Positions 18,415 to 26,439 of a DNA stretch of 62,827 bases are shown piece by piece. A program made the translations under genes and the position numbers. Each line of letters begins with the position of its first letter. The stretch's first letter is position 1. This DNA comes from Clostridia bacterium (GTDB taxonomy: Bacteria; Bacillota; Clostridia; Lachnospirales; Cellulosilyticaceae): positions 1-62,827 of the forward strand of contig JARBUI010000020.1 in the NCBI GenBank assembly GCA_029239755.1, read 5' to 3'. A model generated the notes under the pieces. That model saw nothing but the letters and a program-made list of their open reading frames with translations, did no database searches and was not told the origin of the DNA.

Positions 18415-20562
18415 ATGGGCCTCACAAATAAATCAACTGGAACACGGGTTCTGGAAACAGAACTTAAGATAGAAAAAAGCAGCCCAAATGATAGAGTCAT
18501 CGCACTAGCTGGAAACCCTAATGTTGGTAAAAGTACTGTTTTTAACTGCTTAACAGGACTCAACCAGCATACTGGTAATTGGCCTGGCAAAACAGTTGCA
18601 AACGCTCAGGGTAAGTATATTCATAGACACCAGCATTTTATTTTGGTCGATATTCCTGGAACCTACTCTTTAATGGCCAATTCCGTTGAAGAAGAAGTTG
18701 CAAGAGATTTTATCTGTTTTGGAAATCCTGACGCAACAATCGTAGTAGTAGATGCCACGTGTCTGGAAAGAAATCTAAACCTTGTTCTTCAAACTCTTGA
18801 GATTACTTCAAAGGTTATTGTGTGTGTTAATCTAATGGATGAGGCAAAAAGAAAAAAAATACATATTAATCTCGAAAGGCTTCAAACTGAACTTGGGGTT
18901 CCTGTTATTGGCACAAGTGCTAATAAAGGGAATGGATTAAACGAACTAATGGATGCTGTTTATGATACTTCCTTCAAAGAAACGGCTCTTAAACCATTAG
19001 CGCTTCACTATGATGAGGTAATCGAAAAAGCTATCTCTGAAATCCAGTCATCTATTGAACTTTCTTTAAGCTGTGAAATTAACACCAGGTGGATGGCCCT
19101 AAAGCTCTTAGAAGGGGATCAAACGCTTATTGACGCTATGGGTAGGTATTTTAACTTTAATCTTAGTGAGCATGACGAACTGATAAGAGAGATTAAGAAA
19201 GCCAGAGATTTTTTAAATACACATGGGATTGATCTCGATGGATTTCGAGATAAAATTGTCTCGCATCTTGTAAACACTGCTGAACAGCTAAGCAGAAATG
19301 TCGTTTCATTTACAAACGACCACTATAATGCCAGGGATAGAAAAATTGATAAGTATCTTACTTCTAAAAAGTTTGGGATACCCATTATGATTTTACTTCT
19401 AGGTATTATTTTTTGGCTCACGATTACGGGCTCTAACATTCCTTCCGAAATCATTGCTTCAGGATTGTTTTGGTTTGAAGATAGGCTTACACAATGTTTT
19501 ACCTATTTAGGGACACCCTCTTGGGTACATGGTTTGTTGGTACTGGGGATTTATAGAACACTTGCCTGGGTAGTTTCTGTCATGCTGCCTCCTATGGCAA
19601 TATTTTTCCCTCTTTTTACCTTGCTTGAAGATTTGGGCTATCTCCCACGGATAGCTTTTAATCTAGATAACTTTTTTAAAAAATCATGTGCATGCGGCAA
19701 GCAGGCCTTAACGATGTGCATGGGCTTTGGATGTAATGCTGCTGGGATAACTGGATGCAGAATTATTGACTCTCCTAGAGAGCGGCTCATTGCAATCATT
19801 ACAAATAACTTTGTCCCTTGCAACGGAAGATTCCCAATATTAATCGCTATTATTACTATGTTTTTTACAGGCATGCTTGCAGAACCAGTGAATTCTATTG
19901 TTTCTACACTTATTCTAACAGCGATAATTATTTTTGGCGTTTTTATGACTCTCTTTATCTCAAAAATTCTTTCTAAAACAATATTAAAAGGAATTCCTTC
20001 AACATTTACTTTAGAACTGCCCCCTTATCGCAAACCTCAGATAGGTAAAATTATTATTAGATCTATCTTTGATCGAACATTATTTGTCCTTGGTCGTGCA
20101 ATTTGTGTCGCAGCTCCCGCTGGATGTGTGATATGGCTTATGGCTAATATTAAGTTTTATGATATAAGTATTTTATCACATTGTGCTTTTTTTATTGATC
20201 CTTTCGCTAAGGCTATTGGACTGGATGGCTATATTTTAATTGCTTTTATTCTCGGCCTGCCTGCTAATGAAATAGTCATTCCTATCATTATTATGAGCTA
20301 TATGTCTACAGGAAGCATCATGGAGTTTGACAGCCTGCAGCAATTAAGAACACTTCTTATTTCCCATGGCTGGACACCAGTAACTGCACTCTGCGTAATG
20401 CTCTTTACGCTTATGCATTGGCCTTGTGGTACCACATGCTGGACAATCAAAAAAGAAACTGCAAGTTTAAAATGGACTGTCATCTCTTTCCTCGTCCCTA
20501 CCCTAGCTGGGATAATCATTTGCTTTTTAGTCGCAAATACGGCACACATTCTAGGCCTTTAA
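18415..20562 (+). CDS. feoB: FeoB ferrous iron transporter
   Basis: Polytopic inner-membrane Fe(II) transporter with a cytoplasmic G-protein domain. The G1 loop GNPNVGKST is at residues 33-41, G3 is DIPGTYS, G4 is NLMD and G5 is the SANKG segment. The helical spacer region follows, then two Gate motifs, one containing CACGKQALTMCMGFGCN with several conserved cysteines. 715 residues is near full length. An AAGGAGG site precedes the ATG. It forms an operon with feoA. Feo is the main ferrous iron route in anaerobes and fits the iron-dependent defence enzymes upstream. No feoC was found downstream. Confidence 0.95.
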   Translation: MGLTNKSTGTRVLETELKIEKSSPNDRVIALAGNPNVGKSTVFNCLTGLNQHTGNWPGKTVANAQGKYIHRHQHFILVDIPGTYSLMANSVEEEVARDFICFGNPDATIVVVDATCLERNLNLVLQTLEITSKVIVCVNLMDEAKRKKIHINLERLQTELGVPVIGTSANKGNGLNELMDAVYDTSFKETALKPLALHYDEVIEKAISEIQSSIELSLSCEINTRWMALKLLEGDQTLIDAMGRYFNFNLSEHDELIREIKKARDFLNTHGIDLDGFRDKIVSHLVNTAEQLSRNVVSFTNDHYNARDRKIDKYLTSKKFGIPIMILLLGIIFWLTITGSNIPSEIIASGLFWFEDRLTQCFTYLGTPSWVHGLLVLGIYRTLAWVVSVMLPPMAIFFPLFTLLEDLGYLPRIAFNLDNFFKKSCACGKQALTMCMGFGCNAAGITGCRIIDSPRERLIAIITNNFVPCNGRFPILIAIITMFFTGMLAEPVNSIVSTLILTAIIIFGVFMTLFISKILSKTILKGIPSTFTLELPPYRKPQIGKIIIRSIFDRTLFVLGRAICVAAPAGCVIWLMANIKFYDISILSHCAFFIDPFAKAIGLDGYILIAFILGLPANEIVIPIIIMSYMSTGSIMEFDSLQQLRTLLISHGWTPVTALCVMLFTLMHWPCGTTCWTIKKETASLKWTVISFLVPTLAGIIICFLVANTAHILGL

Positions 20563-20572
20563 GTAAAGCTGC

Positions 20573-20613
20573 TAAGCTAGTTAAGGTGACTGCTGGTCAA
20601 CTTAACTAGCTTA
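20573..20613 (+). terminator. Terminator of the feoAB operon
   Basis: TAAGCTAGTTAAG pairs perfectly over 13 bases with CTTAACTAGCTTA (15-base loop) and is followed by TTTTATT. It starts 11 bases after the feoB stop. Confidence 0.8.
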
Positions 20614-20671
20614 TTTTATTCTGCCTTCTGCATTTCTAATGCAATTTAATCGAACCTCTTTCTTATTACGC

Positions 20672-20714
20672 AAAAAAACACAGCTCATATCTTCTAAGTA
20701 AAGAGCTGTGTTTT
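20672..20714. terminator. Bidirectional terminator between feoB and the DUF4870-like gene
   Basis: AAAACACAGCTC and GAGCTGTGTTTT form a perfect 12-base stem with A- and T-runs on both sides; it serves the convergent DUF4870-like gene and backs up the feoAB terminator. Confidence 0.8.
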
Positions 20715-20729
20715 TATTATTGTAATAGA

Positions 20730-21071
20730 TTATTTTATAATTCTATACTTACCAATAATAGGCAGTTCTTTTGCCTGCCCATTTAATCCATTTACTAGGC
20801 CAAGGATCATAAGAATAAGCATAGCTATGCCATAAAAAGGAAGTAGTATCCAACCAACAACAGGAATCACTCCTAGAATGACATTCCCGATGATACTGAC
20901 TATTACTAAGATAAGTGCCTGATTAGCATGAAACTTACCAAACTTCGAATCCGGACATGCGATGAGTGGTAAGAAAAATAACAAATAGGCTAATCCAGAA
21001 ATAACTTTGTTTTTTTCGATGTCTTCAGGTGTAAATTCTTCTTGCATTTGATTCATATCTTGCTCGCTCAT
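20730..21071 (-). CDS. DUF4870-like small membrane protein
   Basis: 113-residue protein with an acidic, methionine/glutamine-rich N terminus, then three hydrophobic segments (about residues 25-42, 48-66 and 70-92) with the conserved KFGKFHANQALIL segment typical of DUF4870/Tic20-like proteins. Function unknown for the family. The start ATG follows an AAGGGGGAAA site. It stands alone, convergent with feoB and upstream of the MATE exporter gene without any obvious operon. Confidence 0.75.
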   Translation of the reverse strand: MSEQDMNQMQEEFTPEDIEKNKVISGLAYLLFFLPLIACPDSKFGKFHANQALILVIVSIIGNVILGVIPVVGWILLPFYGIAMLILMILGLVNGLNGQAKELPIIGKYRIIK

Positions 21072-21217
21072 TTTATTTCCCCCTTATTATTTTTTACTAT
21101 TTCTGATCCCCCATAAATACCCTAAACACTCTATCTTATATAGGATTGTATGCCTGTTGCCTAAACAATATGACTCTTTTATTCCTTTCTTACTAAAAAT
21201 GCATTTTGCATGTACTT

Positions 21218-22576
21218 CTAAACAATCTTATGCTTGATCCACTGTTCACCCTGTAGTCTAAAGCAATATAAAAGTCCTCTGACAACCCAATCTGTATACA
21301 TCCCAATCCAAATTCCTAACACACCAAAATTCAGTACAATCCCTAGCATATATCCAGTAAAAATTCTAAAGATCCACATACCAACAATTGCAGTAGTCAT
21401 TGTATATCTCGTATCTCCTGCGCCTTTTAACCCTGATGAAAGAACAAAAGAAATAGGCCATACTAAAAGTGCAATACTATTCGTTCTAATGAGTGTTGAG
21501 GATAGTCTGATAACTTCTCGGCTGTCTGTATATAGACTCGCTATCCATGGAGAAATAGGGAAAAAAAGAGCACCAATTACTGCCATACACACAGTTGCAA
21601 ATTGTGTAAGATAAATAAGCGTGCTTCTAGCTCCCTGAATATCATTTCTTCCAACATACTGCCCAACTAATGTCGTTGCCGCTAGTGCCAAAGAGCTGCC
21701 TATTACATTAATCATTGTAGCAATTGACATGCCAATTGTATTAGCAGCAATAGATGTTGTTCCCATAGTTACAATAAAGACTTGCACAATAAGTTTTCCT
21801 GTATTAAAAAGCAGCTGTTCTACCCCAGCCGGAATGCCTATATTAAAGATATCTTTTTGTGTTTTAATAAGAAGCTTAAAAGGAAACATTTTTCTTATTT
21901 TAATGACCTTAGTTCCCCTAATTAAAATGAGTAAAATAATTGCTGTCCCTACCAGTCTGGCAACGGCAATAGCAATAGCCGCTCCTCTTATGCCATGGGA
22001 AGGCATATCTATGACATAACCTAGAATTCTGAAGTTAACTCCATATATAAGGACGTAACCTAAAAAAATATTGACTATGTTCATAAATAGGGTGATAAAC
22101 ATGGGCGTTTTTGTATCCCCGCTGCCCCTTAAAATGCCATTTGAAATTTGTTCTATTGCAATAAACGGATATGTCAGCAATGTAAATTCTATGTATAATT
22201 TAGCATCAGTTTTCAATGTCTGAGCAGCCGAACCATAAAGCCTATTAATGAGTATATCTCTAAAAATCCAAATGAAGAGGGTAATAACTGTAGAAATAAT
22301 TGCTCCTGATACCAATGCTTGTTTAATAGTTTCATTAGCTTCTTTAGTCTTCCCTTGCCCTATTTGCTGTGCTACAACTACAGTTGCCCCTACAGATAAA
22401 GCTGCAAAAAAAGAGATGAACATATTATTGATAGAGTCTACCATCCCAATAGCTGATACAGCCTCTTCTCCAATGTGTCCAGCCATCATTGTATTACATA
22501 CTCCTAGAAGCATTACAAAGGTTTGTTCAATCACTATGGGTAAAGTTAAATTTAAAACATCTTTTCTGATTAACAC
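21218..22576 (-). CDS. MATE family multidrug/cation antiporter
   Basis: Twelve-helix MATE exporter (NorM/DinF type, VIEQTFVMLLGVCNTMMAG opening, GIPAGVEQLLF at the start of the second half), which typically expels cationic drugs in exchange for Na+ or H+. I place the start at GTG 22576, giving 452 residues: an AGAAGG site sits 8 bases upstream, and the 25 residues that could be added in front are charged and unlike the family. Upstream on the same strand lies the TipAS-type MerR regulator, separated by a terminator, which may control it but need not. Confidence 0.9.
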   Translation of the reverse strand: MLIRKDVLNLTLPIVIEQTFVMLLGVCNTMMAGHIGEEAVSAIGMVDSINNMFISFFAALSVGATVVVAQQIGQGKTKEANETIKQALVSGAIISTVITLFIWIFRDILINRLYGSAAQTLKTDAKLYIEFTLLTYPFIAIEQISNGILRGSGDTKTPMFITLFMNIVNIFLGYVLIYGVNFRILGYVIDMPSHGIRGAAIAIAVARLVGTAIILLILIRGTKVIKIRKMFPFKLLIKTQKDIFNIGIPAGVEQLLFNTGKLIVQVFIVTMGTTSIAANTIGMSIATMINVIGSSLALAATTLVGQYVGRNDIQGARSTLIYLTQFATVCMAVIGALFFPISPWIASLYTDSREVIRLSSTLIRTNSIALLVWPISFVLSSGLKGAGDTRYTMTTAIVGMWIFRIFTGYMLGIVLNFGVLGIWIGMYTDWVVRGLLYCFRLQGEQWIKHKIV

Positions 22577-22700
22577 TATGCTGACCTTCTTTTTGATATT
22601 ATGATAAGTACATTCTAATAAACTTCGTCTATTATACCATATTCTCATCATAATTTCGCTAATAACTTAAATCTTTAGAATCCTTATTAAATTAATATTA

Positions 22701-22733
22701 AAAAGAGTAACAGCTCTATGCCATTACTCTTTT
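22701..22733 (-). terminator. Terminator of the MerR-type regulator gene
   Basis: On the minus strand AAAAGAGTAA and TTACTCTTTT form a 10-base perfect stem with a T-rich 3' side, 20 bases after the stop codon. Confidence 0.75.
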
Positions 22734-22752
22734 ATGCTTAACTCTTTATGGG

Positions 22753-23517
22753 TTAGGCTTTAATCCCTGTATAGAAAAGAATAGCATCTCTTAAAAAAAC
22801 TGCCATACCAGGCTGTTTTTCATCATAATAAGCTCTGAATCTTTCATCATCAACATACATTTGAGCTAAGCCTGCATGGGCTTCCTTGCTATACTCACTC
22901 CAATAATAAGTTAACCACTTTTTATGCAAATCAGCTGCCTTCTGCGCTAAAGCACTCGTTGGGTCACCCGTTATAAAAGCTTCTGCTAATGTCTGGGTGA
23001 CCTCATCAGCTAGCCTAGTTACCTCATCATATTCTTCCTCCGTCATATTTTTAAGTTTGTCATTTGACTTCTTAACTGAATCTTCTCCATACTTTTCACG
23101 AATTTCTTTTCCGTACTTTTTCTCATTATCATCAATCATCTTTTGTTTAAATCCTTCAAATTTTTCTTTATCTGTCATTTTAATTCTCCCTTCCGACTGT
23201 GCTATTGTTTTATCTACATTAGCAATTAACAAATCTAATTGTGCTCTTTTTTCAAGGAGTTTTTCTCGGTGTTCTCTGAGTGTTTTGGAACCATTAAAAT
23301 CAGGTGCAGTGACTATATCTTTTATATCTTCTAGGCCTACACCTAATTCTCTGTAAAATAATATTTGCTGCAGCCTATCAACTTCTGTCATTCCATAAAT
23401 GCGATATCCCGATGAATTAATTCTTGCCGGCTTAAGAATTCCTATTTCATCATAATATCTTAAAGTTCTTGTACTGACTCCTGCTAGGCTCGCTAGTTTT
23501 TGTACTGTATATTCCAT
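22753..23517 (-). CDS. MerR family regulator with TipAS drug-sensing domain
   Basis: The N-terminal winged helix (residues 1-70, YTVQKLASLAGVSTRTLRYY) is typical of MerR proteins, followed by the antiparallel coiled-coil dimer helix (about 75-115) and a C-terminal TipAS domain (about 140-250, with the TSALAQKAADLHKKWLTYYW segment). TipAS proteins bind thiopeptide-like or other drug ligands and activate promoters with long spacers. 254 residues, full length. It starts after AAGGAGGTGATC. Its own promoter has a 19-base spacer with a dyad, so autoregulation is likely. The neighbouring MATE exporter is a candidate target, inferred only from position. Confidence 0.92.
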   Translation of the reverse strand: MEYTVQKLASLAGVSTRTLRYYDEIGILKPARINSSGYRIYGMTEVDRLQQILFYRELGVGLEDIKDIVTAPDFNGSKTLREHREKLLEKRAQLDLLIANVDKTIAQSEGRIKMTDKEKFEGFKQKMIDDNEKKYGKEIREKYGEDSVKKSNDKLKNMTEEEYDEVTRLADEVTQTLAEAFITGDPTSALAQKAADLHKKWLTYYWSEYSKEAHAGLAQMYVDDERFRAYYDEKQPGMAVFLRDAILFYTGIKA

Positions 23518-23539
23518 ATGATCACCTCCTTACAAGATT

Positions 23540-23570
23540 ACTTTAAACTATAACGCTGCGTTAATGTCAA
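23540..23570 (-). promoter_or_regulatory. MerR-type promoter with 19-base spacer
   Basis: On the minus strand TTGACA (23570-23565) and TAAAGT (23545-23540) are 19 bases apart, and the spacer holds the dyad AACGCAGCGTT (23562-23552). This overlong spacer with a central dyad is the classic architecture for DNA-distorting activation by MerR proteins, here probably autoregulation. Confidence 0.72.
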
Positions 23571-23600
23571 TAGGTTTTTAAATATTTTTCAAAAAGCTAT

Positions 23601-23614
23601 AGAACATATGTTCT
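23601..23614 (+). promoter_or_regulatory. LexA (SOS) box
   Basis: AGAACATATGTTCT is a perfect 14-base palindrome matching the Gram-positive LexA consensus GAACnnnnGTTC. A TATAAT element lies at 23623-23628, so LexA would cover the -35 region of the promoter of the small gene at 23747. Confidence 0.7.
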
Positions 23615-23652
23615 ATTTGTGTTATAATTTATTCATCAGAAACAATATATGA

Positions 23653-23680
23653 CATTTATGACTACGTAGTCCTATAAATG
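23653..23680 (+). repeat. Leader hairpin upstream of the 39-aa gene
   Basis: CATTTAT and ATAAATG flank the 12-base palindrome GACTACGTAGTC, with a 2-base bulge. It lies in the roughly 110-base leader between the LexA-box promoter and the small gene, and could influence translation or stability. Confidence 0.55.
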
Positions 23681-23746
23681 AAAAGTATATGCTAAAAATC
23701 AGCATAATAAAAGTCTATAAGTTTACATCTACAAGGAGGAAAAACA

Positions 23747-23866
23747 ATGAGTGTATCAGGAAATATCAATGAAGTATTAAAACAAATACAGCTGCTTATT
23801 AGAATATATGGAAATGCTACAATACGTGATATCGAAAAGTCTGTGATCTCTGTAAGAAATAAATAA
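23747..23866 (+). CDS. Small protein (39 aa) downstream of an SOS box
   Basis: A 39-residue open frame beginning MSVSGNINEV and ending SVRNK, preceded by a perfect AAGGAGG site 8 bases before the ATG and followed by a strong terminator. It has one amphipathic helical stretch (about residues 8-24, with VLKQIQLLIRIYG) and a net positive charge; no signal peptide or long membrane helix. It is divergent from the MerR gene and convergent with the cvfB-like gene. I do not recognise a family. The LexA box upstream suggests induction by DNA damage. It could be a small SOS effector; a toxin-like role is speculation. Confidence 0.65.
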   Translation: MSVSGNINEVLKQIQLLIRIYGNATIRDIEKSVISVRNK

Positions 23867-23906
23867 ATTGTAAAATAGCTGTATTGTTGTTTTATTATAT
23901 AATAAT

Positions 23907-23950
23907 AAAAAAGTAATTGATAAGCTTTGACCCCTATCAATTACTTTTTT
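23907..23950. terminator. Bidirectional terminator between the small gene and cvfB-like gene
   Basis: A perfect 16-base stem (AAAAAAGTAATTGATA and its complement) with a 12-base loop separates the convergent genes and can act on both strands. Confidence 0.88.
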
Positions 23951-23970
23951 ATAAAAATATAGGATTAATT

Positions 23971-24819
23971 CTAATCCATTTTCCAAGTTATCATTATGGC
24001 TTCATCCGTCACTTGAACTGCGCCTTCTTTCATCAGCCGCCCAACAGCTCTTTTAAAAGCTGCTTTACTCATATTGAACTCAGTTTTAATCTTCTCGGGC
24101 GAACTCTTGTCATTTAATAAAAGCTTACCATCATTTGATTTTAACTTATTCATAATTTTTTGTGCGTCATCTTCTATTTGATAAAATGCCTGTTTTCTTA
24201 AACTAAGCTCCAATTTGCCATCTGGCCTTATCTTTTTTATTCTTACTTCTACGGTATCCCCTACTTTATAATTCCCATAGATTTCTTTATTAGAAATGAG
24301 CCCATGATATTTATTGTCTACCGCTACAAAAGCTCCATAGTCTTCTGTAATTCTATAGATAGTCCCTTGGACTTTATTATTTTCTTTATAGGGTGACTCA
24401 CTGCTTAGGAAGTCATATACTTTCATAGTTGCACATAGCCTATTACTTTTATCTATATAAACACCCACTAAATAACTTTTTCCTTTTACCACTTCTCCTA
24501 CTTGCTGTTTAAAGGGCAAAAACAAATCTTTTTCTAATCCCCAATCTAAAAAGGCACCTATTCTTGTGATTTCTACGACACTTAATACAGCAAGGCTGTC
24601 AATAGTTACCTTTGGTTTTTTAACTGTAGCTATTATTCTGTCCTCAGAATCCTTGTAAACAAACACCTCTATCTCATGGCCTATTTCAGTATCTGGCGGC
24701 ACTTGACTCTTAGGCAGTAATATATCATCTTCTCCCCTGGTGTCTTCTGAATTAAGATAAACTCCTATTTCAGTTTTTCTTATAACCTTTAGTTTTTGGA
24801 TTTTCCCTAATGCTATCAT
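23971..24819 (-). CDS. cvfB: CvfB/YitL-type S1 RNA-binding protein
   Basis: RNA-binding protein of the CvfB (YitL) family: three consecutive S1-like OB folds (about residues 1-60, 70-140 and 145-215; the third has DYGAFVAVDNKYHGLISNKEI and VGDTVEVRIKKIRPDGKLELSLR) and a C-terminal winged helix (about 225-282, FNMSKAAFKRAVGRLMKEG). In Staphylococcus the homologue affects virulence gene expression; its role here is unknown. 282 residues is the normal length. The start ATG follows AAGGAG. It is convergent with the small SOS gene and monocistronic. Confidence 0.9.
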   Translation of the reverse strand: MIALGKIQKLKVIRKTEIGVYLNSEDTRGEDDILLPKSQVPPDTEIGHEIEVFVYKDSEDRIIATVKKPKVTIDSLAVLSVVEITRIGAFLDWGLEKDLFLPFKQQVGEVVKGKSYLVGVYIDKSNRLCATMKVYDFLSSESPYKENNKVQGTIYRITEDYGAFVAVDNKYHGLISNKEIYGNYKVGDTVEVRIKKIRPDGKLELSLRKQAFYQIEDDAQKIMNKLKSNDGKLLLNDKSSPEKIKTEFNMSKAAFKRAVGRLMKEGAVQVTDEAIMITWKMD

Positions 24820-24991
24820 ATTGTATTTCTCCTTAATACCACGAATTCTATTTCATGCATAGTTTACTTCTTATCCTGGTCATCTATTCAGGATATACTT
24901 CTTTATAGCATATCACAAACATCTCTTTATGTCTCTATTATTTAGATAAAGCTACATACCTTTTTGCTTGTAATCTTTATTCTACACAACG

Positions 24992-25019
24992 AAAAAGCAC
25001 CTGCATTTTAGCAAGTGCT
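24992..25019 (-). terminator. Terminator of the cotJABC operon
   Basis: On the minus strand AGCACTTGC and GCAGGTGCT form a 9-base stem (one mismatch) with a 6-base loop, followed by TTTTTC. Confidence 0.8.
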
Positions 25020-25036
25020 GTATCGTTTAGTTCCTA

Positions 25037-25645
25037 TTACCCTCTAGGACGATTATCAAACTCTGGATTAAATGCATAGAAATTTCTAGCATCTAAATGA
25101 TCTTGTACGATGCGAAGCGCTTCGCCAAAACGTTGGAAATGTACAATTTCTCTTTCACGTAAAAACTTGATCGGATCAGCTACATCAGGATCTTTAATAA
25201 GGCGCAAAATGTTATCATAAGTGGTTCTTGCTTTCTGTTCTGCAGCTAAATCCTCAACTAGATCAGTAATAGGATCACCTTTTGACTGGAAGAATGTAGC
25301 AGTAAATGGTGTGCCAGAAGCTGCCTGTGGCCATAGAGCTAAAGTATGGTCTACGTAATATTTATCGAATCCAGATGCCTTGATTTCTTCAAGACTTAAG
25401 TCTTTAGTAAGCTGATAGATAATCGAGCTCACAATCTCCATATGAGCAAGTTCTTCCGTTCCGATGTCTGTGAGAATTCCAGTTACTTCTCTGTAAGGCA
25501 TTGTATATCTCTGAGATAAATAACGCATGGAGGCAGCTAGTTCTCCATCAGGGCCTCCAAATTGACTTATAATCACTTGTGCCATTTTTGCATTTGTGCT
25601 TTTAATATTGACAGGGTATTGTAATCTCTTTTCATAATTCCACAT
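25037..25645 (-). CDS. cotJC: Spore coat protein CotJC (manganese-catalase family)
   Basis: Third gene of the cotJ operon; a component of the inner spore coat with a manganese-catalase fold. The dinuclear metal ligands Glu35 (DGELAAS), Glu65 and His68 (TEELAHME), a glutamate in AAEQKAR and the histidine in REIVHFQRF are all kept, so catalase activity is plausible. 202 residues. It begins 4 bases after cotJB with GGGGAGATAAAG upstream. The longer paralogue at 10690-11361 has the same ligand layout. Mother-cell sigma-E control is expected from the family. Confidence 0.95.
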   Translation of the reverse strand: MWNYEKRLQYPVNIKSTNAKMAQVIISQFGGPDGELAASMRYLSQRYTMPYREVTGILTDIGTEELAHMEIVSSIIYQLTKDLSLEEIKASGFDKYYVDHTLALWPQAASGTPFTATFFQSKGDPITDLVEDLAAEQKARTTYDNILRLIKDPDVADPIKFLREREIVHFQRFGEALRIVQDHLDARNFYAFNPEFDNRPRG

Positions 25646-25649
25646 AACT

Positions 25650-25907
25650 TTATCTCCCCATTTCCCATGGCCATGGATCTTCTATCCAAGTCCATTTATT
25701 TGTTGCTTTTACGCCTTCTTCAGTCAACGGTCCAAAATGCGTTTCATATTCTTTCATAGCTTGCATCCTGATTGCTCTACATTTTTGATAAAAATCTAAA
25801 GCATCCTTGTCTGTGGGATGAGTATCAAGATAAAGTATTGTGTCATCAAGCGCAAAACTTGCAGTATAGATATAGTTTAATAATTCATCTCGTTCGTTAC
25901 GATTCAT
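25650..25907 (-). CDS. cotJB: Spore coat protein CotJB
   Basis: Small (85 aa) spore-coat protein, second gene of cotJABC. The family shows the helical segment LLNYIYTASFALDDTILYLDTHPTD, ALDFYQKCRAIRMQAMKEYE and the C-terminal WTWIEDPWPWE block, all present here. Its start codon overlaps the stop of cotJA in an ATGA arrangement, so translation is coupled. Assembly into the coat with CotJA and CotJC is known for the family. Confidence 0.94.
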   Translation of the reverse strand: MNRNERDELLNYIYTASFALDDTILYLDTHPTDKDALDFYQKCRAIRMQAMKEYETHFGPLTEEGVKATNKWTWIEDPWPWEMGR

Positions 25908-26149
25908 GTATTGTCACCTCTCATTCCACAAAATGGAAGGTCAAGTTCTGGAAAAATTGTTCCAACTTTTAAAGCTTTATTAAGATCATATACACTTTTC
26001 CATTTCTGCCATGGCACGTAAGCCATAGCAAGCGGCATTTCGTCTATCGAATCACATTTATCTAAAATAACATTATCAACATCCAGCATGACAGTATCAA
26101 ACATATTTCTTGAGTTTGCGCTATGCATAGGTGGTCTATAATTAGGCAT
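25904..26149 (-). CDS. cotJA: Spore coat associated protein CotJA
   Basis: First gene of the cotJ operon, 81 residues, with the typical PLAMAYVPWQKWKSVYDLNKALKVGTIFPELDLPF core that defines the family. The start ATG follows AAAGGAG. A mother-cell (sigma-E) promoter is expected in the roughly 200 bases upstream; I could not assign its -35 and -10 with confidence. Confidence 0.94.
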   Translation of the reverse strand: MPNYRPPMHSANSRNMFDTVMLDVDNVILDKCDSIDEMPLAMAYVPWQKWKSVYDLNKALKVGTIFPELDLPFCGMRGDNT

Positions 26150-26382
26150 ATTATAAAATCTCCTTTCAAATCTATCACAGTAACATGATCTGAAACCTTA
26201 TAACTTTGGTTTGGCAGTTCAATATTATTTTATGAAAAATTGATTAGAAAGTGCATGTATCCAATAACTTTATACCTTTTTTTACCACAAAAGATATAAT
26301 TCAACACTATATCCAAATACCGTTAGTAGTTTCAAATCTACTACATAGAGATCATTCTGTTTGAAAATGGCAAATAATGTAT

Positions 26383-26414
26383 TAAGAGAGCACCCAATTA
26401 CAGGTGCTCTCTTA
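26383..26414. terminator. Hairpin behind the GGDEF-EAL gene
   Basis: TAAGAGAGCACC and GGTGCTCTCTTA form a perfect 12-base stem with an 8-base loop, 25 bases past the stop codon of the GGDEF-EAL gene. The T-run is weak on the minus strand and better on the plus strand (GCTTTT). Confidence 0.65.
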
Positions 26415-26439
26415 GCTTTTACTTCCTATCTATACCCTT

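Noticed and set aside
18351..18590. 79-aa minus-strand frame over feoB start
   Set aside because: It is antisense to the feoB G domain and the feo hairpin, with no ribosome site; a shadow frame.
22577..22651. 25-residue N-terminal extension of the MATE exporter
   Set aside because: The GTG at 22576 has an ideal ribosome site and matches the family start; the extra residues look non-coding.
26150..26439. Sigma-E promoter of cotJABC
   Set aside because: Several weak CATA-type motifs are present but none has both a convincing -35 and spacing.
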